From positions 451,497,311 through 451,561,310 of the forward strand of contig NC_133538.1 in assembly GCF_048544455.1 (NCBI RefSeq): a DNA stretch of 64,000 nucleotides, in the 5' to 3' direction. The DNA is from Silene latifolia (taxonomy: Eukaryota > Streptophyta > Magnoliopsida > Caryophyllales > Caryophyllaceae). How positions within the stretch are numbered: the stretch's first letter is position 1; the number at the start of each line of letters is the position of its first letter. Position numbers and translations under genes: made by a program. The notes beneath the pieces are model-generated. The model worked only from the letters and a program-made list of their open reading frames with translations. It was not told where the DNA came from and did not search any database. Below, in pieces: positions 22,840-33,556 of this stretch.

Positions 22840-23125
22840 TTGTGAATCCTGGAACTTATTTTCTGAATAATGGAACTTGTTTTGTGAATCCTGGAACATA
22901 TTTTGTGAATCTTGGAATTTATTATGTGAACTTATTTTCAGAATCCTAGAACTTATTTTGTGAATCTTGGAACTTATTTTGTGAAATTATTTTGTGAATC
23001 CTGGAACTTGTTTTGTGAATCCTGGACCTTATTTTGTGAACTTATTTTGTGAATCCTGGAACATGTTTTGTGAATCCTGGACCTTATTTTGTGAATGCTG
23101 GAACTTATTTTGTGAATCCTTTACC
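22840..23125 (+). repeat. TTTTGTGAATCCTGGAACTTA minisatellite, cluster 3
   Basis: About 14 units of ~20 bp lie in the intron between the LGPRGFVMDQ and VIDMFGVK exons. They run in sense orientation to the gene. Confidence 0.92.
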
Positions 23126-24420
23126 TATGTTTTGTTAAATTTGATTTTGTAGGTGATTGATATGTTTGGAGTTAAGTCCACACTCGGTAGATCGGATCTC
23201 CTCTACTTGCCAATGACAGTATATGTGAGCTACAAATCCTTTAGATCTTGATATTCAAGTATTTGCTTTCTTAATGTTGCTCCGCTCTGGTTTATTAAAA
23301 TGGTCCTACTTTTGTCACATGCAGACCGTTCATGCCTAGCGCAACCCAGCTATTTGGGGTCAATACCTAAAGTCTGATTCATTCCATTTGATGGGAGCAA
23401 GATCCAAAAGGTGAAAGATCCCTCTTCTGCTATTTATTTTCTTCTTTATTTATTGTCGTTCATGTGTATTGTTAATTGGTTTGTCTATTGCAGGTTTTTA
23501 TCCCTATGCTTAACGATAAGTGTCATCATTGGTGGGCTTGCGTTGCGATTTAAAGCAAAAAGTAAATTTCATCCTCGACTCGAGCATCGATTTACATGCG
23601 GATCCTGATAACCACACAGCCCAAGAGATTGTATGATTTTTTCCCAAAATATTTTGGAGTATTTATCTTTAGTTTCTTAAAAATATAACCCTGTCATATT
23701 TTTATGTTCTATTGGCTTTTTCATGTTCCAGTTGTACCAAGTTTCATCTGTTCTTTGTGGTGGTTCATCTGCATTTGAATCTTTGCGGTTGATGCACATG
23801 AACGCAATTGTCAACCTTAAAGTCCCTCAACAAACAACATGGTATGTAACCATGTATCTTCGTTTTTTAGGCTATATTTGTGTTTTTATCGTACAAGTTT
23901 GAATGGTTGAAACTTGGACCTGAATGGTCCCTCTCTGACCAAAGCCAAGTATCCAATCCCATATTGCTGAAATGAATGGTTGAATAGTTGATCTTCACTT
24001 GAGATGTTTTTTTTACTCATAAATGTTTATTTATTTGTAGTTTTGATTGTGGAGTGTTTGTGCTGAAATGGTTGGATGCGTTGGACAATGAAAGTTTATG
24101 GACCAACAATGAATATTTTGAGGTATAAATTTACGGGTTTTGCCTCCTACCTTGCCATTTCTACATGTTAAATATATACTGTATGAAAATATCTTTTGCA
24201 GAAATTGCCGGACTATCGAAAGAAGATAATATTGGAACTTCTTAAATGGGATAAAAATACAAAAATGGTATACTTCCTTGACTTAAAATTAATGCAAAGT
24301 CCATTTGGTCATAACTTTGGTGAACATTTTGTAAATAATTTGGGTGAAAATCTCTTAATTGTTACTTGTTTTTTATGGTATAGGTGTTTCATTGATGACA
24401 TGATAGTCTTTTTGCAAGCA

Positions 24421-26198
24421 AATGATATTTCTCCGATTGATATGTGTTCACTGGAGGCCATCTGTTGCTTCAGCAGGCCTGCTATATCTATCTTGTGTTG
24501 ATGTACTCAGTATTCGAAATGGTGAAATTCGGCCATATGACCTTGTTTGTTTGTAATGGTATAGGTGTTTCATTAACCATGAATTGATTAGTCTGTAGTC
24601 ATATACTTGAGTAGTCGAGAATGTATTGAGTAGTCGAGAATATAATGCTGCAAGAAATTGTGAAATTTGGATTTGACCATAAGATGAGACGGTTGTACTT
24701 CGTATGACAGTCTTTTATTGAGAGACAAAGATGTGTAATGCAAGCCTTCTCATTTCATTAGCATCTTTTTCTGTATTATGTACATCACATGATTAATGGG
24801 TCCAGGTCTGGATATACCTTTGGCATAATTACATGTTTAATGTTATCACCTAAAGGCTTTACTTCATTGGGAAACGATGCTGGATTCAGGCTTTACTTCA
24901 TTGGGAAACAATAACATCGACTAAAGACTAAATTCACAAAATCGACATTATAAAAAAGACTAAAGACTAAATTCACAAAAATACTTAATGCTAGATTCAG
25001 GACTAGGTTTCATAATTTTATGTTCTAGTTTCACAAGATAAGTTCCAGGATTCACAACATTGAGTAAAAGAAACATCTTAAGTGAAGATCAACTATTCAA
25101 GACCAAGTTTCACAATTTCATGCTCCAGTTTCATGTAATTAGTTCCAAGATTCACAAAATTAGGAATACAAACTTCTTAAGTAAAGATCACCTATCATGA
25201 CAAAATTTCACAATTTCAAAATTAGAAATACAAACTTCTTTTTTCTCTTCAACTTCCATATTCACTAACTGTCTCTCTCTTCAACTTCTATATTTAGTGC
25301 TCCAGTTTCACTTCCGTCTTCGCCATTATCCGCCATTATCATTGAGCTTTTCGTCTGCCATTACCATTACCGTTTCTACTGTCGCTATCATCCGCAAATT
25401 AGGTATTTTCTATCTACTTTCTCAAGTTTTTATTCATCCTCCTTTTGTTTCGTATTCTTCACCATAATTTTCAATCAACTTCTTTAATTCGTCAAATTAT
25501 TGTTTTTATTATGTAGGTTTTTTGTTATTGAGGGTAATTTTCAATCAACTTCTTTAATTCACCATTACCATTACCGTTTCTACTGTCGCGAGCATAATTG
25601 AAGTCGATTTCTCCTCTTTTTCATATGTTCCTTTCCATTTTTTTAGTAGATTTCGATTCTCTTGCTTATTTCATTCAAATTTAGTAGTCTCTATATATTG
25701 CCAGTTTTTGTAAGCTTGCTTGCGTATGGTTTTGTGATTACTTTATCGTTCTTTTGGATGCATGTTCTTTGGATGCATGTTGGTTAATGTTCTTTTGGAT
25801 GCATGTTCACAAAATAATTTATTTTGCCAGTTTCATTATCTTATTGTTGGTTAATGTTCTTTTGGATGCATGTTCTATATGGCCAGTTTTAAAATGTATT
25901 GTTGGTTAAGTTTTCAGTAGCCACATCTCATTTGCATTTCGTGAATCTAGGACCTACTTGTGTGAATCTCGGACCTAATTGTGTGAATCTCAGACCTTGT
26001 GTTGTGAAACTGGAAGATAATGTTGTTATACTTGTTAATAAGTAGATGAAATCACCTTCTCTGTTGTCAAACTTACTTAAAATTTTTAGATTTTGGATTT
26101 TAGTTCTGATGTTATTTTGCCTTACTTAGTTTGCATTTCCTTATTAATGAATTACAACTACCTTATTTTGCCTTACTTAGTTTGCAAGCCAAGCCAGG
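24421..26198. other. Spacer between MULE A and MULE B genes
   Basis: No coding signal. 24915-25215 carries reverse-sense minisatellite units (TTTCACAAGATAAGTTCCAGG) matching 42600-42680, so it is probably the remnant of A's transposase side. 25230-25600 is CT-rich and has two local duplications: CCATTACCATTACCGTTTC at 25358 and 25562, and TTTTCAATCAACTTCTTTA at 25468 and 25538. TTCTTTTGGATGCATGTT recurs at about 25750-25880. 25930-26010 has further sense units. No clean terminal inverted repeat could be found. Confidence 0.6.
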
Positions 26199-29100
26199 AT
26201 GAAGGGACGTGTTGAACCAGCTGCTGATTCTAGTGAAGCACCTACTGAAGCTACTGAACCACTCTCTGAGCCAGCTACAAAAAAAACAATTTACAAAGAC
26301 AGACTGCCTGTGTTGAGGACTCGGATGTCTCCTGCTGGGCTTTACAACTTTCTCAACAATAAGGAGAATCCACCATCAGATAACCAGATTCAAGCTATAT
26401 AACAAATGGGATTTGGTTCTCTATTGCATCTTAAAACAGATGTTGTTCCGGGTCACTTCGCGTATTGGCTAGTTTCGAATTACAACCCCTTTAAAGGATC
26501 GTTGTGTGGTGGGAAACTCCCTATTTTAGAGGAAGATATCCATCTGTGCCTGGGATTGCCAATGGGTCCAAACATTGTCGAAGAAGCAAAAATTGGAGAT
26601 AAGTGCCCTTCTTATTTGTCTGTTTTATAGGAGTTCAAAAGTCACTACAAAGGTAGTTCCATTGAGGTCAAAGACATATTGCACAAGCTCTCTACACAAA
26701 GAGATGGCAGAGATGATTTCAAACTCACTTTCATCATTTATATCTTCAATGCTCTTTTAGGCGGTGTTGTAGGGAATGGGGCAAGTTTGAGACTTCTTAA
26801 AAGTTTGGTAAACACTGACATGATCTCCGAATTCAACTGGTGCAATTTCATCAAACGCAAATTGGCTGGCCAAGTTGAGTCTTGGCAAAAGGAGGAGTGG
26901 GAGACCAAAAAGCTGAAAGAAAATTGGTTTGGTGGACCTATTATGGTCTTGGTTTTCATTTATTTTGACCGATATGTCTTCAAATCACGCCTTGTTACTC
27001 GGCAGTTTTCAACGCTCTCAAGTTGGACTAAAGAAGCTATATCCTAGAGAGTTAAGGATGTAGTGAATGACAAAAATTCAGACAAGAAAACTTTTGGCAG
27101 GGGTTCTATTGAGCCTCCAATGGTCATCACTCAGCATAAGCCACATGGACCTTTGCTGCTTCCTACTATTGAGTTTAGGCAGTCTTCAAAGCCAACGACT
27201 GAACACCAACAATCTATAGATGAAGAACCTACTGATCCTTCTCTACCTAACAACTCAGGTTGTACTACTGAGTTTATTAATAAACTTGCGCTTTCTGCAA
27301 AGGTTGATCCTCCTCTACCTAACAATTCAGGTAGTACTACTGAGTTTATTAATAAACTTGCGCAATCCGCAAAGGTCGTGGCTCAAGCTTTCAAAGAGTA
27401 CAAATCTCTTTCTAGCGAAGCTCTCAGCAAACTACTTTCCTCAGCAACAATTTCTACACTAGTTGCAGCTGTAGATGGTATGGCAGATGGTTTTAGGTTA
27501 TCTCAACAAGACATTAATGAGGAGGGTAATGTCCAGGAGAGTGTGGAGGGTAATAGTGGGGATAATCTGGAGAGATTATGTGGGTTGTCTAAAGCTGAAT
27601 TGTTGGAGGCATTGGACGTGATGGGTGAAGCTTCGCAACCAATACAGTCACGTCGTTCACCACCAAAACCAGAATGGCAAATCATACCACTTGATGAACC
27701 TTCAACGTCTTGTATTCAAGCTGATGAACAACCTGATCATCTTTTATCTCCCTCTCATAATACTGCTATTGATGATGTCCCTTCCATCAATGATGATGTC
27801 CCTCCCATCAATGATGAACAACCTGACCATTCTGAGCCCACAGTGGTAGCGGATGATCATCATAATCAAGAACGGTGGTTTGAGTAAAATATGAGGAGAA
27901 CAAGGGATAGAGATATGCAAACAAGTTCCAGCGCTATTGATGATGTCCCTTCCGTCAATGAGCCCACTCACCCCACTGTTACTGTTCTAGCTACTCCTGC
28001 GACTTCTACTCTTCCTCCTTCTTTGGTAGGGAATAGTGATCCTCCTTCTACACCATCTGCCAGTAAGGAGTTGAGGGCGTGCGATCAAATTATTACATGT
28101 TCTGAGAACAGTGAGCCCACTCACCCCACCGTTAGTGTTCTAGCTACTCCTGTGACTTCTACTCCTCCTCCTGTGGTAGGGAACAGTGATCCTCCTTCTA
28201 CACCAATTATTTCCGGTCGCGATAAACCATCTGCCAGTAAGGAGTTGAGGGAGTGCGATCAAATTGCTACTTGTTATGAGAACCTATCCAGAGAAATAGT
28301 ACAAAATGATGCACTAGAATGGCCTCGATACACTGACATGGAATTGCTGAATTTTGTTCGAAAGAGATCAAAGAAAACTCAACAGTAATGTCATATTTTT
28401 GCTTTGATTGTTTGATTTTTTTTTTATTGTAATAAATATATCTACTAATTGCATTTTATGAATAATGAAGTGAGGTTATGGTGTCCACTCTGTGGATGGA
28501 AGTCACAAGAGATGCTTTGCAGACCCTTGGACCGCGTGGCCTTATTATGGATCAGGTAAGTAACCCCTGAGTATTATTTTCCTTTTCCTGCCCATGTTTT
28601 CATTTTGTTCACGCCACTCAACCTGTTTCATTTTGTTCACGTTTCATAAAATCTGGTCACTCGATGTGTATGTTTCATAACAAATTTAATTTTGTAGGTC
28701 ATTGATATGTTTGGAATTAAGTGCACACTCGGCAGAACAAATTTACTCTACTTGCCAACAACAATATTTGTCAGTCTCAAATCCTTTATATGTTGATATT
28801 CAAGTATTTTGCGTTCTTAAAGTTGCTTTGTTTCTAAAATTGCCTTTTTGTGACTTATAGGTTCTTCATCGAGAAAACAACCCCATTATTTGGGGTCAAT
28901 ACATAAAGGACAGTTACACTCCAGTTAATGGTAGCCATATCGACAAGGTCAGATATTTTTGATGTTTAATTATTTTACTTATGTTTAGGTCATTGATATG
29001 TTTGGAACTTGTTTTGTGAATCTTGGAGCTTATTTTGTGAATCCTGGACCTTATTTTGTGAACTTATTTTATGTATCCTTGACCTTATTTGTGAACTTAT

Positions 29101-30105
29101 TTTGTGAATCTTGGACCTTATTTTGTGAATCCTGGACCTTATTTTGTGAGTCTTAGAGCTTATTTTGTGAATCTTGGAATTTATTTTGTGAACTTATTTG
29201 TGAATCCTGGAACTTATTTCGTGAATCCTGGACCTTGTTTTGTAAATCCTGGACCTTATTTTGTGAACTTATTTTATCTATCCTTGACCTTATTTGTGAA
29301 CTTATTTTATGAATCATAGATCTTATTTTGTGAATCTTGGACTTTATTTTGTGAATCTTAGAACTTATTTTGTGAAGTTATTTTGTGAACTTATTTGTGA
29401 ATCCTGGACCTTGTTTTGTGAATCCTGGACCTTATTTTGTGAACTCCTTGACCTTATTTTGTGAATTTGTTTTGTGAATCCTTGACCTTATTTTGTAAAC
29501 CCTTGACCTTATTTTGTAAATCCTAGACCTTATTTTCTTTACTATAGCATTAATATCTTGGTTTGCCTTGTACATTTACTATCTCAGGTTTTTATCCCTT
29601 TCTATAGTAACACGTCGCCGGAGAATTGGTGGGCTTGTGTCTGTGATATAAAGTAGGGAAAAAAATTCATCCTTGACTCAAGCAGGGATATTAATGTGGA
29701 TCCTGACAACAAGCATGCCAAAGAGCTTGTATGATTTTTTTTTTCCAAAATATTGTTATTGCATTTTCTTTTAAAAGTATACTCCAAAATATATTTTGAT
29801 TTGTTATTGCCTTTTCTTTTTCAGTTGCATCATGTTTCATCTATTTTGGGAGAGTCATATAAATCTTTGGAGTTCATGCACACGAACGAATTTGTCAATC
29901 TCGAAGTCCCTCAACAAACAACATGGTATGTAAGCATGTATCCTTTTCCTTTTGTTAACAGATCAATAGTTATTATTTTCAGTTTGTTGATTTTAAACCA
30001 TTTGCTGTTTTTTTTTTGTATAGTTTTGATTGTGGAGATTTTCTGTTGAAGTGGTTGAGTGCCTTGGAAGATGATAGTTTATGGACTAAAAGTGAATATT
30101 TTGAG
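26199..30105 (+). pseudogene. MULE B gene, left part (N-terminal domain and most of the Ulp1 domain)
   Basis: It is near-identical to gene A in exon 1 (MSPAGLYNFLNNKENPPSDN, SNYNPFKGSLCGGKLP), with stops near 26401 and 26629 and after DRYVFKSRLVTRQF at about 27045. The linker is enlarged by a 72-bp (27240-27385) and a 153-bp (27963-28270) tandem duplication. It ends EWPRYTDMELLNFVRKRSKK near 28385. Later exons: MVSTLWMEVTRDALQTLGPR (28470), VIDMFGIKCTLGRTNLLYLP (28699), VLHRENNPIIWGQYIKDSYT (28861), VFIPFYSNTSPENWWACVCD (29589; Asn where A has the catalytic His, and a stop follows) and FDCGDFLLKWLSALEDDSLW (30025; Cys kept). The last exon here ends at 30105 with donor GTAAGT, directly beside LTR element 3. 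Confidence 0.82.
28980..29540 (+). repeat. TTATTTTGTGAATCCTGGACC minisatellite, cluster 4 (largest in B)
   Basis: About 28 degenerate ~20-bp units lie in one intron of the MULE B gene, in sense orientation. Variants (GGACC, GGAAC, TTGACC) are intermixed rather than in ordered blocks. Confidence 0.93.
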
Positions 30106-30111
30106 GTAAGT

Positions 30112-31872
30112 TTATGTGACCATAATTGGCGCATATTTAGCCCCCGAATTACCATTGTTTCCATGCTTTTTAGTGCCTATTTGGGTCATTTCTTATCTTT
30201 AGTTCTTTGTTTTGCATATTCTTTGAGATTTTGATCCCTTGGTAGGAAAGGAGTAAGAATGTTGCATTTTCATGGCAAAACGAGGCTAAATTGATTGTAT
30301 TCAATGACCAAGCATCAAGAAGAGACAAGACTAGAAGGCCTTTGTACATATTATAGTAGAAGAGCAATGTTGAGAAAGGATCCTTGCGTCCCCAAGGAAA
30401 TCCCCAAGGAATTTATGAAGAAAAGGGAAGAAAAGAAGAAGAATTGACGCTGACCAACAATCCGAACGGATTGCAGACAATCCGTCCGTCCAGCCTCAAC
30501 AATCCGAGCGTCCCTCCTTGGAATCCGCTCGGATTCCCCCTCAACAATCCGAGCGTCCCTCTCCTGAATCCGCTCGGATTGCCCAGCCCAAATCCGGCCG
30601 TCCCGACTCTAATCCGCACGAATTTCATCAGACAAAGACGGATTTCATTCTTCAAGCTACGAAAAGAGAAGCCCTTCTCTCAGAAAATACCGGGTCCTCC
30701 TTGCTCAACTTAAAAAGTGTAATTACTAGTTTAGCCCTTAGTTAACCCTAATGCATCCTCCCTAATTTTCACTATAAATACCCCATTAAGCTAATTAGAG
30801 GAGCATGTTCTTCTTATCAATAATTAGGGTAGTTAATATCAATCAAATCTCTCTTCAATATTGTAATCAAGTATTAATAAAGTTTTAATCCAAGTTTTAG
30901 TTCTTTAATCTCTCTCTTGTTCTTCCTTTATTTTGGGTAATTGAAGATTATTTGGGTTATTATTGGGAGATTGACAACCTCTCAATCTAGGATTCAAGTA
31001 CTTCTATTATTCTTGCTTTATTATTGGAATCATTAGTAGGTATAATCTCTTAATCCCTTTTTAATTATTGTTAATTACTTTCATTTATTCATCATGTTTC
31101 ATTATGTTAGTATGATTGACAACCTTTCTAGCATGATCAACATGATAATGAGTGAGTAGTCTCTTAGCTAGGGTTTAATGGGTGATTAGGGGAAACCAAC
31201 ATGGGGAATGATTCATGCTTAAATCAATATGCTTTCATATCTTATTTGCTTGCTTGTTTTGATCTTAATACATGCACATGTTATATTTGATGAAATGCTA
31301 AGCCTATGAATCCTTGCATTTACTATCATCTTCTATCTTTTCAACTTGACTTGTAAGACATAACCCAACTCGAGTCTTGTTAGACCATGCATGTGTTGAG
31401 TAGGAAAGATTAAGTCGACTTGTAGGTGTTGTACAATCTAATCGATTCGGCTCCGGGACCCAAACTTTCCTAGGATTGTAAGATATAACCCAACTCAATC
31501 CATCACAACAATAATTGCTTGCTTATAATTTGAGAACATGTTTGTATGATCATATCTCATGATTTCCCTATGAACCCATAACACCCTAGTGCCTTAAATC
31601 AATTGTTTACACCCCTTATTCTATTCATCTTGCTAGTTTATTTTCATTGCTATTTTAGTTTAGTGACCTTCTACACCAACTCAATTTGTGACACCCCTAG
31701 ACACTACTAGTTACAATAGAATTCTCATTTCAATACCCGTCCCTTGGGATCCGACCTTTACTTGCCTCTTTACTAATTGTAGAGTTGTTTGTGGAGTATA
31801 AATTGTGTTTTGTATCGACCATTGACCAACGACCACATATGCTTAATTGTGAACACGAAATGGCCTCGATCA
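30112..31872 (+). repeat. 5' LTR of element 3
   Basis: It matches 39412-41167 almost throughout and ends CCTCGATCA before the primer site. A TATA box (CACTATAAATACC) lies near 30768-30780. The ATCCG palindrome cluster lies at 30459-30624. Confidence 0.95.
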
Positions 31873-31875
31873 AAA

Positions 31876-31895
31876 ATGGCGCCGTTGCCGGGGAC
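31876..31895 (+). other. Primer binding site of element 3, tRNA-Asp type
   Basis: TGGCGCCGTTGCCGGGG follows the LTR after a short A-run. It is a full complement to the tRNA-Asp 3' end. Confidence 0.87.
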
Positions 31896-32011
31896 GGTGT
31901 TTAATTGATTCAAGATTTCTTTTATTGTTATTAGTTGTGTCTTTTTCACCTTGGGGAAGTAAAACTCCTCAAGGCTTGTTCTAATTGTTTTCGAGTTGTT
32001 TGATATTTTGC

Positions 32012-33556
32012 ATGTCTAGAAGGTCACAAGGTGATTTGTTACCTTTTGACCGTGAAATCGAAAGAACCTTGACGAATAATAGAAGACTTGTTAGGAGGAA
32101 TTTGAGAGGTGTTGGTGAAGTTGTTCAACCCACTAGTGAGTTTGTCAATCCTTTCGCAATAGAAGGAGAAGAAAACCCATTACACAATATCCCACAAAAT
32201 CCACCTACAATGCCTAAATTCTCGTCACACTCTATACCCACCGAGGAGAATCTACCAAATGGTACTCCTACACCGCAACATCTCACCGGTAATTTTATTG
32301 CCAAGTCCGCCTTCATCCAACTAGTTGAGAGGAGCCAATTCGGGGGAATGCCTAGTGAGGACCCTCATTCTCATATGGAAACCTTTTGCGATTATTGTGA
32401 TGCTATCTCTCAAACGGGCGTGACTCAAGACCAAATAAGATGGGTCTTATTTCCTTTTTCGTTAATCGGCACCGCAAAGCAATGGTTGAAGGGCCTTGAT
32501 AAGGCCACCCTTGGAATAGATTCTTGGAAGAAGTTAGCTCTAGCTTTCTACAAAAAATTCTACCCACCGGAAAAGACTAACATGCTAAGAGCTCAAATTA
32601 CGGGTTTTAAGCAAAGGGATGAAGAATCTTTGTATGAAGCTTGGGAGCGGTTCAAAGGTATTTGTCGCTCATGTCCTCACCATGGACTTAGCGAATGGTT
32701 TTTAGTGCAACAATTTTGGAATGGTTTATATGAAGATTCTAGGAACATTCTCAATATGGGATCAAATGGAATGTTCACTGAAGTTGATGACAATCAAACA
32801 TGGAACAAGATTGAGGAAATGGCGGTCCATAATTCACAATATAGTAGACCTCGCAAGGCTACTAGAGGAGGAAAGCATGAACTGGACTCCGTTACTCAAT
32901 TGGGTGCTCAACTTAGTGCTCACATTGACACAATCAACTTGAAGTTTGAACAAGCTATGGCTAGACTTGAGGAAAACTCAAAAACATCAAAGCATCATGT
33001 CAATGCTATGACGGCATCCTCATCAATCCCAAGTGGGATATGTGAGAATTGTGGAACTTTGGGACATGACCCAAGTGAGTGTAGGGGAACAACCGAACAA
33101 GTTAATGCTTTCCAAGCTTACAAAAGTGGTACCCCTTATTCAAATTTTTACAATGAAAACACCAAGTTCCATCCAAATCTCTCATACAAAAGCCAAAATG
33201 TTCAAAACCCTCAAACAACATACACTCCACCACCCATGAGGAACCAAAATCAAAGACCCTTTTACAATCAAAACCAAGGTTACCAAAATCAAAATCCATA
33301 CAATCACCAAAATGACCAAGGTTTTGATGTCCAAAAAGCGGTCCTCCAAATGCAAAAGAATCAACAAGAATTTTTCACTCAAATGCAAAAAGATAGCCAA
33401 GCAAAAGACACCACCATCAACAACATTCTAGCTCATACCAAGATGTTGGAAACACAATTGACTCAACTAGCATCTTCAAGCTCACAAAGACAAAAGGGGC
33501 AATTACCACCTCAAAGTAATCCCCTAGACATGAAACGGTTAGTGCCATTCACTTGA
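32012..33556 (+). CDS. Element 3 gag
   Basis: The start at 32012 (MSRRSQGDLLPFDREIERTL) matches the start of gag in element 2. The Retrotrans_gag core (AKQWLKGLDKATLGIDSWKK, ALAFYKKFYPPEKTNMLRAQ, RFKGICRSCPHHGLSEWF, QQFWNGLYEDSRNIL) lies at about residues 155-245. A CCHC knuckle CENCGTLGHDPSEC lies near residue 345. Asn/Gln-rich repeats (NQNQGYQNQNPYNHQ) follow, then MLETQLTQLASSS. Gag forms the particle and packages RNA. It is long and open, in line with the young LTR age. Confidence 0.88.
   Translation: MSRRSQGDLLPFDREIERTLTNNRRLVRRNLRGVGEVVQPTSEFVNPFAIEGEENPLHNIPQNPPTMPKFSSHSIPTEENLPNGTPTPQHLTGNFIAKSAFIQLVERSQFGGMPSEDPHSHMETFCDYCDAISQTGVTQDQIRWVLFPFSLIGTAKQWLKGLDKATLGIDSWKKLALAFYKKFYPPEKTNMLRAQITGFKQRDEESLYEAWERFKGICRSCPHHGLSEWFLVQQFWNGLYEDSRNILNMGSNGMFTEVDDNQTWNKIEEMAVHNSQYSRPRKATRGGKHELDSVTQLGAQLSAHIDTINLKFEQAMARLEENSKTSKHHVNAMTASSSIPSGICENCGTLGHDPSECRGTTEQVNAFQAYKSGTPYSNFYNENTKFHPNLSYKSQNVQNPQTTYTPPPMRNQNQRPFYNQNQGYQNQNPYNHQNDQGFDVQKAVLQMQKNQQEFFTQMQKDSQAKDTTINNILAHTKMLETQLTQLASSSSQRQKGQLPPQSNPLDMKRLVPFT

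Larger units (their letters stand above)
18760..24420 (+). pseudogene. MULE A gene: N-terminal conserved domain plus C-terminal Ulp1 (C48) protease
   Basis: The start ATG at 18760 matches the one at 26199 in unit B. Exon 1 (to about 21135) holds a ~230-residue domain (MSPAGLYNFLNNKDNPPSDK ... IGFGSLLLLQTDVVP ... LHLCLGLPMGP-like), interrupted by stop codons near 18860 and 19501. It continues into a Lys/Glu-rich disordered linker with three ENVEKGG repeats (20100-20160). Short exons follow, each with GT/AG borders: VSTPWMEVTRHALQTLGPRG (22710), VIDMFGVKSTLGRSDLLYLP (23153), HHWWACV with the catalytic His (23529), FDCGVFVLKWLDAL with the catalytic Cys (24042) and KLPDYRKKIILELLKWDKNT (24202). 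Ulp1 enzymes cleave SUMO from proteins. Stops after HHWWACVAI indicate decay. No transposase gene is seen in A. Confidence 0.8.

Noticed and set aside
29104-29319. Repeat peptide (VNPGPYF-type) frame
   Set aside because: Translation of the intronic TTTTGTGAATCCTGGACC minisatellite, not a gene.
30384-30745. Pro/Ser-rich frames in both LTRs of element 3
   Set aside because: They arise from the ATCCG palindrome cluster in the LTR promoter region. No independent evidence of coding.
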